A stretch of DNA of 61,954 nucleotides from Sorangiineae bacterium NIC37A_2 (lineage in GTDB: Bacteria; Myxococcota_A; Polyangia; Polyangiales; Polyangiaceae): contig NASX01000023.1 in NCBI GenBank assembly GCA_002085155.1, forward strand, positions 11,116 through 73,069. Reading direction: 5' to 3'. Shown here in pieces: positions 55,299 to 61,954 of this stretch (position 1 is the first letter of the stretch; every line of letters starts with the position of its first letter). The notes under the pieces are model-generated. The model was not told where the DNA came from. It worked only from the letters and a program-made list of their open reading frames with translations, and did not search any database. The translations under genes were made by a program, and so were the position numbers.

Positions 55299-55886
55299 TC
55301 AGAGACGCATCGCGTAATGCTCGATGATGAGCTTCATCTGAACAGGGAACAGAGTCTGCTGACCGTCGGGCAGATCGCGAACCACGATCGTGTTCGAGTC
55401 ACGATTCACTTCGAGCCACTCAGGGATCGGGAAGCGCGCTTCCGGGAGACCAGCAGGAAGGGGGCGAAGCGTGAGAGTGTCGCCACGTTGCACGCGGTAA
55501 GAAGCGATGTCCGTCTTCTTTCCGTTCACCGTGACGCGTCCGTGGGTCACGAGCTGGCGTGCAGCGGGAATGGTGCGAGCGAAGCCCGCGCGGAAGATGA
55601 CGTTATCGAGACGACGCTCGATGATCTCGAGCAGCGCGGTCGTCGATGAAGGGCGCGTACGAGCCTCGACGACAAGGCGGCGAAGCTGGGACTCTGTGAG
55701 TCCATAGTTCATACGAACCTTGCGCGTCTCGATGACGCGGATCGCATACTCGCTCAGCTTGTGGCGAGCGTGTCCGTGCTGGCCCGGGGGATAGGGGCGT
55801 TTCTCAATGGTGCGCGTCGTAAGTCCAGGAAGATCTACGCCCACGGCGCGCGAGATTTTCAGGTGGGGTCCGGTATATCGGCTCAT
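55299..55886 (-). CDS. rpsD: 30S ribosomal protein S4 (stand-alone)
   Basis: The 195-residue product is S4: SRYTGPHLKISR, PPGQHG, RLDNVIFRAGFA, TIPAARQLVTHGRVTVNGKKTDI-type S4 RNA-binding domain and the end HYAMRL. It lacks the N-terminal zinc Cys set and is about ten residues shorter than the common ~205-residue form. S4 nucleates 30S assembly. It is not next to rpsM-rpsK-rpoA-rplQ, the usual alpha-operon partners; flanking genes are unrelated, so it may be a second S4 or a relocated single copy. Its leader holds a long inverted repeat. Confidence 0.95.
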   Translation of the reverse strand: MSRYTGPHLKISRAVGVDLPGLTTRTIEKRPYPPGQHGHARHKLSEYAIRVIETRKVRMNYGLTESQLRRLVVEARTRPSSTTALLEIIERRLDNVIFRAGFARTIPAARQLVTHGRVTVNGKKTDIASYRVQRGDTLTLRPLPAGLPEARFPIPEWLEVNRDSNTIVVRDLPDGQQTLFPVQMKLIIEHYAMRL

Positions 55887-56849
55887 GGTCGGCGACTCAT
55901 TGGCACAGGAAAGGCCCGAAGGAAAGGTAAAATAGGGCCGGGCCCCGGCCCCTCACGCATGGTCAAAGTTGCAACACCCGCGGACAGAGAGGTGGGCCGG
56001 GGCCCGGATGGGCGAAGCTAGCGATGCGGGCTTTCCCGCAGACACCAGGGTTTTCGGCCTCGTTTGAGCGAGACATACCCTACATATCCCGCGCTCCCCC
56101 GAATGTCAATGCGAAGCATTTGCATTATCCGCCTGAACGTCCGTTGCCCCCCCGCGGCGCCCGGGCCCCCTCGGCCACCTCCGCTCGTCGGGACTCGGGC
56201 GCCCGGCGCCTCGACCGGCACCTGCTCTGCCCACCCGGACGAGCACTCGCGTTCCGCCCCACAAGCCGCTGCCCTCAGGAGCTCGAACGCGCGCCGGAAG
56301 GAACGAGCCACTGCGGCGCCGATAGCAGGACTCGCTCGAGCTCGGAGGGGACTTCGCCGCAGGGCCGCCTGAGCATGCCTTGCTACCGCCATCAGATGGC
56401 TCATCTCTCCCCACAAACATCCCACTGACAAACAGACACCGTCGGGTGGCTCACTCCTGTGTCGTCGTCTTCCCTACGAATCAGAACGAACCCGCGCGCA
56501 TTCGCATTCTGCAGAGCGGATCGAAATTCGCTCGCTCGAGCCTTCGCTTTCCCCGGCGGTGTCACGGTCGCGACCGACTCCGTGAAAGCCCTTCACCCAT
56601 CGTCCCATGTCCCCAACGCCCCGGAGGGCAAGCCCCCCGTCGTCACAGGAGCTATGCCCTCACCCGACGACTCAACGGCCAGCGAACATGGGCCTCCAAG
56701 GACTCGAGCGATTCGGAGCCCGGAGCGTGAACTCGCTGGAACTCCAAGCGAATCCTCCGGAGCCCATCTCAGTGAGTACGGAGCCCACACTTCACAAATT
56801 CCTCGCCCGGGCCCTTTCCCAACTCTCGCGCCTCTCTTAGCCTTCGAAC
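55887..56849. other. 963-bp stretch without a convincing gene
   Basis: This contains the rpsD leader at the left and the SET-gene upstream region at the right. Several frames stay open, as expected in high-GC DNA, but all have Arg/Pro/Ser-rich composition with no leader, motif or ribosome site that I trust. A short palindrome-like run near 56109-56121 (AATGC-GAA-GCATT) is present. Confidence 0.4.
55938..56007. repeat. 14-bp GC-only inverted repeat in the rpsD leader
   Basis: CCGGGCCCCGGCCC (55938-55951) and GGGCCGGGGCCCGG (55994-56007) are perfect reverse complements 42 bp apart. The left arm is itself part of a GGGCCGGG-C-CCCGGCCC palindrome (55935-55951). It lies 50-120 nt upstream of the rpsD start. 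Confidence 0.8.
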
Positions 56850-57227
56850 ATGCTCTTGGTTCGGACCTATCTCGAGAAAAGCCCCATCCACGGTTTCGGC
56901 GTGTTCGCGAAGGAGTTCGTCCAGAAAGGCGCCACCGTCTGGAAGTTTCACGAAAAGCTCGACATTCGCTTCACGCCGGAAGAGTTCGATGCGCTCCCGG
57001 ACAACGTGAAGGAAGAGCTCGAGTGGCACATGTACGAGCCGGAGGAAGGCGGGCCCTATTATTACGAGGCCACCATGGGCAAGTACATGAATCACTCCCG
57101 TGAGCCCAATGTGGACTTCTCCACGATTGGCGTCGGCACAGCCCGGAGGGACATCCGGCCCGGCGAAGAGCTCACCTGCGACTATCGCCACTTCATGGCG
57201 AATTTCGATCATATCCCTTACATTTGA
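56850..57227 (+). CDS. Single-domain SET protein (putative lysine methyltransferase)
   Basis: The 125-residue product is almost only a SET domain: YLEKSPIHGFGVFAKEFVQKG (SAM-binding GxG region), MNHSREPNV (NHxxxPN, 81-88), and ARRDIRPGEELTCDY with the catalytic Tyr112. There is no post-SET Cys cluster. SET enzymes use SAM to methylate lysines; bacterial ones are rare outside some lineages and their substrates are mostly unknown. It stands alone between gaps. Confidence 0.85.
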   Translation: MLLVRTYLEKSPIHGFGVFAKEFVQKGATVWKFHEKLDIRFTPEEFDALPDNVKEELEWHMYEPEEGGPYYYEATMGKYMNHSREPNVDFSTIGVGTARRDIRPGEELTCDYRHFMANFDHIPYI

Positions 57228-57417
57228 CGGCGAGCTCCTTCGACCGGGACTGCGGACTCGATCGTGGCTCGAGCGGCGCCGCTTTCCCTCGGAGGAGGGA
57301 GATTTTCCACCCCCGCCGTTCCCTCCCATGGTTACCCCGCCAGCGAGGAGCGAAAAAGCCCCGACGCTTGCCACCGACCAGGCCAAATTTGGTGGGTCTA
57401 GAGTATAGTCCCAGATC

Positions 57418-58446
57418 ATGTTTGCGCTCCTCACCCGTCCGACGGCGCGTGCGTCCCTGTTCGTTTCTCTCCTCGTTTTGAGCGGGGGGCCCGCCCTCGC
57501 TGAGGCGACCGCGGAGACGGACGCGATCGCCGTATCCGACGAGGCTCTCCAACAGGCCAGGCTTCATTTCTCGAACGGCGTCGAGCTCCTGCAGGCCGAT
57601 CCTCCGAACTACCAAGACGCCTATCGCCAGTTCGCCCTCGCTTACGCGAAGTCCGGTCGGTCCTGGAAGGTCGCCGGAAACCTCGGACTCTGTGCGCTCA
57701 AGCTCGAGCGAGACGGTGAAGCTCTCGCTCTCTACGAACAGTATCTGCGCGAAGGCGGCTCCGAGGTCGACGAATCGGAGCGAAGCGCCATCGAACGAGA
57801 GCTTCTCCTCGTGCGCGGCAACATGACAACCGTCGAGCTGAGCTCACCGCTGGAGAAGACGACGGTGAAGGTATCGCGAAAGGGCTCCTCCGTCCCGGCT
57901 CAGATTTACGAGCTCGAGCGCGGGGGCACTACGCTCGGCCTTCGCTCCGGGGAGCTCACCCTCACCGCCGAAGCTGACGGAAAGACGGAGGTCTGGACCG
58001 TCATCGCTGGGCCCGAAGAGCGCCGCACGCATGCGTTCAGCTTCGCCCCCGCACAAGCCCCGGCGCCGCCCGCCCCGGTTCCGTCGAGTGACTCCAAGTC
58101 GGGTTCAGGTCTCCGAACCACTGGCTATATCGTCGGAGGCGTCGGCCTGGCCGCCCTCGTCGGCGGTGTGGTGAGCGGTGTGCTCGCTAAGGACGCCGAA
58201 GGCAAAGCGAGCGACCGCTGCATCGGGACTGTCTGCCCCGAGGATGCCGAAGGCGATTTTCAGTCGGCCTCAGACACAGCGACGCTCGCGAATGTTCTTC
58301 TGATCTCTGGCGGCGTGCTCACGGCGACCGGGGTCACTTTCGTCATCCTGGGAAGCAAGAAGAGCTCCCCTGAAGCAGCCCGCATCGAGCTCACACCTCG
58401 ACTCGGTGCCGGCTCCTACGGTCTGTTCGCTCACGGACAGTTTTGA
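57418..58446 (+). CDS. TPR/PEGA-like envelope protein with two C-terminal membrane segments
   Basis: The 342-residue product has a signal peptide (LFVSLLVLSGGPALA), a TPR region (DAYRQFALAYAKSGRSWKVAGNLGLCALKLERDGEALALYEQYLRE), a beta-rich PEGA-like domain (VRGNMTTVELSSPLEKTTVKV) and a Pro linker followed by two hydrophobic helices (GYIVGGVGLAALVGGVVSGVLA and ANVLLISGGVLTATGVTFVILG). The layout is repeated many times in myxobacterial genomes, often near kinases. A role as an envelope scaffold or sensor is inferred from that only. Confidence 0.75.
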   Translation: MFALLTRPTARASLFVSLLVLSGGPALAEATAETDAIAVSDEALQQARLHFSNGVELLQADPPNYQDAYRQFALAYAKSGRSWKVAGNLGLCALKLERDGEALALYEQYLREGGSEVDESERSAIERELLLVRGNMTTVELSSPLEKTTVKVSRKGSSVPAQIYELERGGTTLGLRSGELTLTAEADGKTEVWTVIAGPEERRTHAFSFAPAQAPAPPAPVPSSDSKSGSGLRTTGYIVGGVGLAALVGGVVSGVLAKDAEGKASDRCIGTVCPEDAEGDFQSASDTATLANVLLISGGVLTATGVTFVILGSKKSSPEAARIELTPRLGAGSYGLFAHGQF

Positions 58447-58497
58447 CAGTTTGCCGCACGTCGCTCGCCCCTCCCCCTCGTTCCGGAAACCTTTGTT

Positions 58498-59850
58498 ATG
58501 CGTCACGCTCGCCTTTTTGCCTTCTCAGCTCTCTTCGCCCTCAGCGCTTTGGCCGTCTCCGCCTGTGTTGTCGACCGCTCCAAGTACGAGTTCGATGACG
58601 ACAAGTTCGACGCCCTGAGGAGCGGCGGGACGAAGGCCACAGGCGGAAAAAAGAACGGAGGAGGGGAAGGTGGCGAACCCTCCACTTCATCGGGCGGCCG
58701 CAAGAACAATGGGAGCGGCGGTGTGGCAGGTGAAACCGGCGACGACTCAGGAGCAGGCGGGGCGCCCCAGACAGTGCAGACCTGTTTGACAGGGGACCTC
58801 GAGTGTAACGGCAAGCAGCTCGAGATCTGCACGGGCGAAAGCTACATCGCTGTCGGAAAGCCTTGTGAGTTCGTTTGCGCAAACGATCAGTGTACCGGCG
58901 TCTGTGCCCCTGGCGCTCATGAGTGCGTGAACGAAACAGCGCAGCGGGTCTGCGACGAAAATGGTCAATGGGTGACGGAGCCCTGTGACTTTGCGTGCGT
59001 CGGGGATCAGTGCGGCGGCGTGTGCGCTCCGGGCGATCGCCAGTGTGGGAACCCGGACGGTGGCCTGATCCCGGTGGAGGTCTGTGACGCGACCGGAACC
59101 TGGAAGGGAACGACCACGATCTGTGAGGCTTGTGAGGACGGCCAATGTACAGGCGGATGCAGCCAAGGAGACACCCAGTGCGGGACCACCGAGCAAGGCG
59201 ATCCAGCAGTTCTGACCTGTCCCGAAAATGGGGCCGACTGGAGCGAAGCGACAATCACGGCCTGCGAGAATCAGGCCTGCGTGGACGGAGCTTGTGTCGG
59301 TGAATGCCGACCGACGGACACGACGTGCAACGGGAAGATTTACCGAACTTGTTCGGCGACCGGAACTTGGTCAGACACCACCTGTCCTTTCGTCTGCACG
59401 GAGGGCGTCGGCTGCACCGGCGTGTGCGTGCCCGGCACAGAGATGTGCGACGGGAACGTTGTCCTCCGCTGCACCGCTCAGGGCACCTGGGAAAAGCATG
59501 AAGTCTGCGGGCGCGACACGCCTCTCTGTGTCCACCTGAGTGATATCGACAAGGCGTGTGGCCAGTGCAATCCCCCGAAGAAAGGTGAAGCGAACAACTT
59601 CTGCTACATGGACAATGTCGTCACCTGTACTTCAAAGGGGATGCTCTCAACCCTCCAGGATTGTAGCGCGACGGTCATCAACGGCCTCTGCTACGCGGGC
59701 GCGTGCTTCAATGGGAAATCGTGCCCCGCGAGCGGCGTCAACGGCTGCGTAGACAAGGCTACGGGCTGGGTCTGCCCCATCAAGGGCAAGGCCCGCGCCG
59801 TTTGTGAGTGTGATTGTAGCAATGGGTTGAGCTGCGCAGAGGGCTGCTAA
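58498..59850 (+). CDS. Cys-rich modular lipoprotein
   Basis: The 450-residue lipoprotein (lipobox VSAC) has a Lys/Gly/Ser linker and then about six imperfect 40-50-residue modules of the type C-x-PG-x(3-5)-C-x(6-10)-CD-x-G-W-x(4)-C-x(3)-C-x(5)-C-x-G-x-C (for example CAPGAHECVNETAQRVCDENGQW). Roughly 50 Cys residues imply many disulphides outside the cytoplasm. Such tandem modules are common in myxobacterial surface lipoproteins; binding partners are unknown. It is followed by a Ser/Thr kinase gene 23 bp later, probably in one operon. Confidence 0.82.
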   Translation: MRHARLFAFSALFALSALAVSACVVDRSKYEFDDDKFDALRSGGTKATGGKKNGGGEGGEPSTSSGGRKNNGSGGVAGETGDDSGAGGAPQTVQTCLTGDLECNGKQLEICTGESYIAVGKPCEFVCANDQCTGVCAPGAHECVNETAQRVCDENGQWVTEPCDFACVGDQCGGVCAPGDRQCGNPDGGLIPVEVCDATGTWKGTTTICEACEDGQCTGGCSQGDTQCGTTEQGDPAVLTCPENGADWSEATITACENQACVDGACVGECRPTDTTCNGKIYRTCSATGTWSDTTCPFVCTEGVGCTGVCVPGTEMCDGNVVLRCTAQGTWEKHEVCGRDTPLCVHLSDIDKACGQCNPPKKGEANNFCYMDNVVTCTSKGMLSTLQDCSATVINGLCYAGACFNGKSCPASGVNGCVDKATGWVCPIKGKARAVCECDCSNGLSCAEGC

Positions 59851-59873
59851 GGTCTTGTTCGGATCGAAATCCC

Positions 59874-61349
59874 ATGGCGCTACTGCCTGACGACGTCCTC
59901 GATAACAAATATCGCATCATCCGCCTTCTCGGAGAAGGCGGTATGGGTGCGGTGTATGAAGGACTCAATACTCGCATCCAGAGGCGCGTCGCGATCAAGG
60001 TCCTCCACGGCAACGTCGCCTCGAACCAAGACGCGGTCCAGCGTTTCGAACGGGAGGCCCAGGCGGCCGGGCGCATCGGCTCGAAACACATCGTCCAAGT
60101 CCTCGACCTCGGCGATCTCCCGGGCGGCGAGCGCTACATGGTCATGGAGTTCTTAGACGGGATCGATCTCACCCGGCGCATCCGGGCCCACGGCCAAATG
60201 TCACCGAGGGAGCTCTATCCGATCGCCGTTCAGGTCCTCGAAGGGCTCATCGCCGCCCACGAAGCTGGCATCATCCACCGCGACCTAAAGCCCGACAACG
60301 TCTTCATCGTCCCGGAAGGCGAAGCCGCTGATTTCGTGAAGATCCTCGACTTTGGAATCTCGAAGTTCAACGTCCAAGGCGGCGAATTCAGCATGACCCA
60401 AACGGGCATCGTGATGGGCACTCCCTATTACATGTCCCCCGAGCAGGCGCGGGGCTCTCGCGACCTCGATCACCGAACCGACATTTACTCCCTGGGGGTC
60501 ATCCTCTACGAGGCTCTCTCGGGCCGTGTGCCCCACAGCGCGGAGACCTTCAACGAGCTCATCATCAAGATCGTGCTCGAGGACGCCCCGCCTCTCAAGC
60601 CCCCCAAAAACGACGAGGAGGCGGCTTTTCATCGCATCGTCGAGCGGGCCATCGCCCGCGATCCGAAGGATCGCTATCAGAGCGCCGCCGAGTTCCAAGG
60701 CGACCTCCACGACTGGGCCACCACATTTCGCATCCCGCTCAGCACAGTCGTCAAACACCGCTCGAACTTCCCCCCTGGACACACCCGGGCCATCGGGACC
60801 CAAAGAGCCTGGGTTTCGAACACCGAGTTTGGAGCCCCCGCGACAGGTGTTGCCGGGGCGACGCGCCCTTCCCCCTCTCGCAAGCTCCTGGCGATATCAG
60901 GGCTTTTTGCGGTGCTCGTGGTCGGCGCCGCGCTCGCCATCGCGCTCTCACGCCCGAGCTCCGAGCCATCTCCCGGCCTGACTCCATCCACTCCATCGGA
61001 GACAACCGATGCTCCCCGTCCCCTCGAACCATCCGAGGAGGTCAAAAAGGAACCCCCTCAGACAGCCGAGCCCAAGGAGCCCGAGGACTCAAAAGCCCAG
61101 CCTGAAGCCGCTCAAGCGGAGCCTGCGCAAGATCCGAAGCCGAACGCCGAAGAGCCGAAACCGAGCTCAGAGCCTCGCAAGGCGGCGACGACCAAGGCGG
61201 TCAACAAAGCGCCCGCGCAGACTCCCGCAAAGACAACGGCAACGGAGGCGCAACCGTCACCAGCGGAGCCAGCCCCCACAAAATCCTCATCGGAGCCGCC
61301 CAAACCCTCCACGACGAGCACGGGTCGCGCGATCCGCTCGACGCTCTAA
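59874..61349 (+). CDS. Ser/Thr protein kinase with a Pro/Glu/Ala-rich extracellular tail
   Basis: The 491-residue protein has a complete PknB-type domain: LGEGGMGAVYEG Gly loop (19-30), Lys42 in VAIKVL, HRDLKPDN (135-142), DFG (159-161) and MSPEQA. One membrane helix lies near 345-365 (LAISGLFAVLVVGAALAIALS), and a ~120-residue Pro/Glu/Ala/Lys tail follows outside, with no PASTA or other recognisable sensor. It is 23 bp after the Cys-rich lipoprotein gene; the lipoprotein could supply the sensing part, as an inference. Confidence 0.93.
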   Translation: MALLPDDVLDNKYRIIRLLGEGGMGAVYEGLNTRIQRRVAIKVLHGNVASNQDAVQRFEREAQAAGRIGSKHIVQVLDLGDLPGGERYMVMEFLDGIDLTRRIRAHGQMSPRELYPIAVQVLEGLIAAHEAGIIHRDLKPDNVFIVPEGEAADFVKILDFGISKFNVQGGEFSMTQTGIVMGTPYYMSPEQARGSRDLDHRTDIYSLGVILYEALSGRVPHSAETFNELIIKIVLEDAPPLKPPKNDEEAAFHRIVERAIARDPKDRYQSAAEFQGDLHDWATTFRIPLSTVVKHRSNFPPGHTRAIGTQRAWVSNTEFGAPATGVAGATRPSPSRKLLAISGLFAVLVVGAALAIALSRPSSEPSPGLTPSTPSETTDAPRPLEPSEEVKKEPPQTAEPKEPEDSKAQPEAAQAEPAQDPKPNAEEPKPSSEPRKAATTKAVNKAPAQTPAKTTATEAQPSPAEPAPTKSSSEPPKPSTTSTGRAIRSTL

Positions 61350-61400
61350 GCTCCTCAAAGCACCGCTGGCAACGTTCTCGCGCCATGCGAATCTTCGGCG

Positions 61401-61856
61401 CTATGGCACCTCGTACACCTCGAACTGTTTGCTCGAGTAGAGGCGTTTTGCTTCGATACGCTTCTTGCGCTTCCCCTTGCGGGTAACGATGTATTCAGCT
61501 TTGTAACGGCGCGCCACCTTCCGCAACTGCTCGTTGTCCAGAGAGTAAAAGCGCTTCACGTCGGGCGGACCCTTGAGCGGAGAACGGCCAGTGACATCCT
61601 CCATGCGACGGATCCACGCCATGAAATCCTTCGGCAACAATGGATCCCCCTTCCAGTCGACAACAATGGCCCTCCGGCAGTGAAAGCGAAACTCGGGAAA
61701 GTCGGGAGGGATGAGGAAAATGGCGTCCTTCGGAGTTTCTCGTTGGACCCACTGGCACAGGGCACCGAGTCCTCGGGGACTTTCGCGCAACAGGTTCGAC
61801 CTTTGCTCGATGTCCGACAGTGGGCGAGCGGCGAAGCTCGCGAATAGGATGATACG
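61401..61856 (-). pseudogene. C-terminal fragment of a membrane protein (DUF6798-like), cut at its 5' side
   Basis: The coding text reads from RIILFASFAARPLSDIEQRS at the junction through WVQRETPKDAIFLIPPDFPEF, AIVVDWKGDPLLPKDFMAWIRRMEDVTG to the stop at 61401. It resembles the soluble C-terminus of polytopic proteins with a DUF6798-type end. The preceding membrane segments are missing: the frame meets a transposase fragment at about 61856. The remaining piece is therefore a truncated gene, or one whose N-terminal part has been displaced. Confidence 0.55.
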
Positions 61857-61954
61857 GCGTCACGCTTGAAGTCGTCGTTGTAGTTCTTTCTCTTCTTCGC
61901 CATGGTCCATTCTCCCGGAGCATTGTTGCTCCATTTTGTCTCCGGGAAATCGGA
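61857..61954 (-). mobile_element. 5' end of an IS3-like transposase (fragment)
   Basis: On the minus strand ATG 61903 begins MAKKRKNYNDDFKRDA, typical of the N-terminus of IS3-family OrfA helix-turn-helix proteins. After about 16 codons the sequence changes to the membrane-protein gene. Upstream of the ATG there is a CCCGGAG...CTCCGGG inverted pair. The element is either a remnant or cut off by the end of the window. Confidence 0.55.

Noticed and set aside
56102-56130. Fur-box-like sequence (GATAATGCAAATGC on the minus strand)
   Set aside because: Match to the consensus is partial and it lies about 220 bp upstream of rpsD, not near the fur or tonB genes.
56018-56431. A 137-codon frame on the minus strand upstream of rpsD
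   Set aside because: Its 3' part crosses the region expected to be the rpsD leader or promoter, composition is Arg/Gly-rich, and there is no ribosome site or family resemblance.
56459-57103. A 214-codon open frame on the plus strand
   Set aside because: It overlaps the well-supported SET gene in another frame, is Arg/Ser/Pro-rich and lacks any motif; high-GC DNA gives many such frames.

Overview
The window is high-GC DNA in which nearly every gap is short and both strands are used. Several traits point to a myxobacterium-like organism (Myxococcota, probably Polyangia): three eukaryote-like Ser/Thr kinases, many lipoproteins with long Gly/Ser/Ala linkers behind the lipobox, a PAS-rich hybrid histidine kinase, a DUF1592/DUF1552 pair, TPR proteins with two C-terminal membrane segments, and an IF-3 with a long charged tail of the Dsg type. 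This placement is an inference from gene content. No rRNA is present.

Left part (1-18.6 kb): the end of a GH43-like glycosidase; an alpha/beta-hydrolase lipoprotein; an exported pirin; a DUF4388/TPR protein convergent with a multi-span Ser/Thr kinase; an acyltransferase-3 protein; two tandem DUF4139 proteins; a hybrid histidine kinase; and a glutathione locus (ggt and a 55-residue membrane protein divergent from gshB and an anchored protein of unknown function). Housekeeping block (18.7-22.6 kb): rplU-rpmA with promoter, structured leader and terminator, then mutL-miaA with a translational overlap. The MutL C-terminal nuclease motifs are degenerate.

Accessory part (22.7-34.2 kb): a Xre/RES toxin-antitoxin pair with a perfect 13-bp inverted repeat at the antitoxin start, a DUF89/ARMT1-type phosphatase, a frameshifted lipoprotein, an AraC regulator, an SGNH esterase lipoprotein, two short tandem-repeat arrays, a cupin, a porin, an M15 peptidase, a lipoprotein with a damaged signal peptide, and a lipoprotein/ferritin-like gene pair.

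Translocation and translation block (34.4-43.6 kb): yajC-secD-secF-recJ in one direction and tatA divergent from it; tRNA-Val(GAC); a terminator-like hairpin; infC; a tail-anchored kinase; a 54-residue membrane protein; tRNA-Ala(GGC). Then (43.6-52.3 kb): a DUF6600-like protein, a DUF3105/DUF1592/DUF1552 lipoprotein-Tat cluster, DUF486, an Old Yellow Enzyme, a ferredoxin-NADP reductase-like protein and a repeat-containing membrane protein. 

Right part (52.4-61.95 kb): fur-exbB-exbD-tonB, a stand-alone rpsD whose leader carries a 14-bp GC-only inverted repeat, about 960 bp without a convincing gene, a SET-domain protein, a TPR envelope protein, a Cys-rich modular lipoprotein next to a Ser/Thr kinase, and at the very end a membrane-protein gene cut by an IS3-like transposase fragment. 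No wholly new multi-gene system can be proven from sequence alone. The strongest leads are the Xre/RES operator, the extended IF-3, the nuclease-degenerate MutL, the rpsD leader repeat and the lipoprotein/ferritin-like pair.
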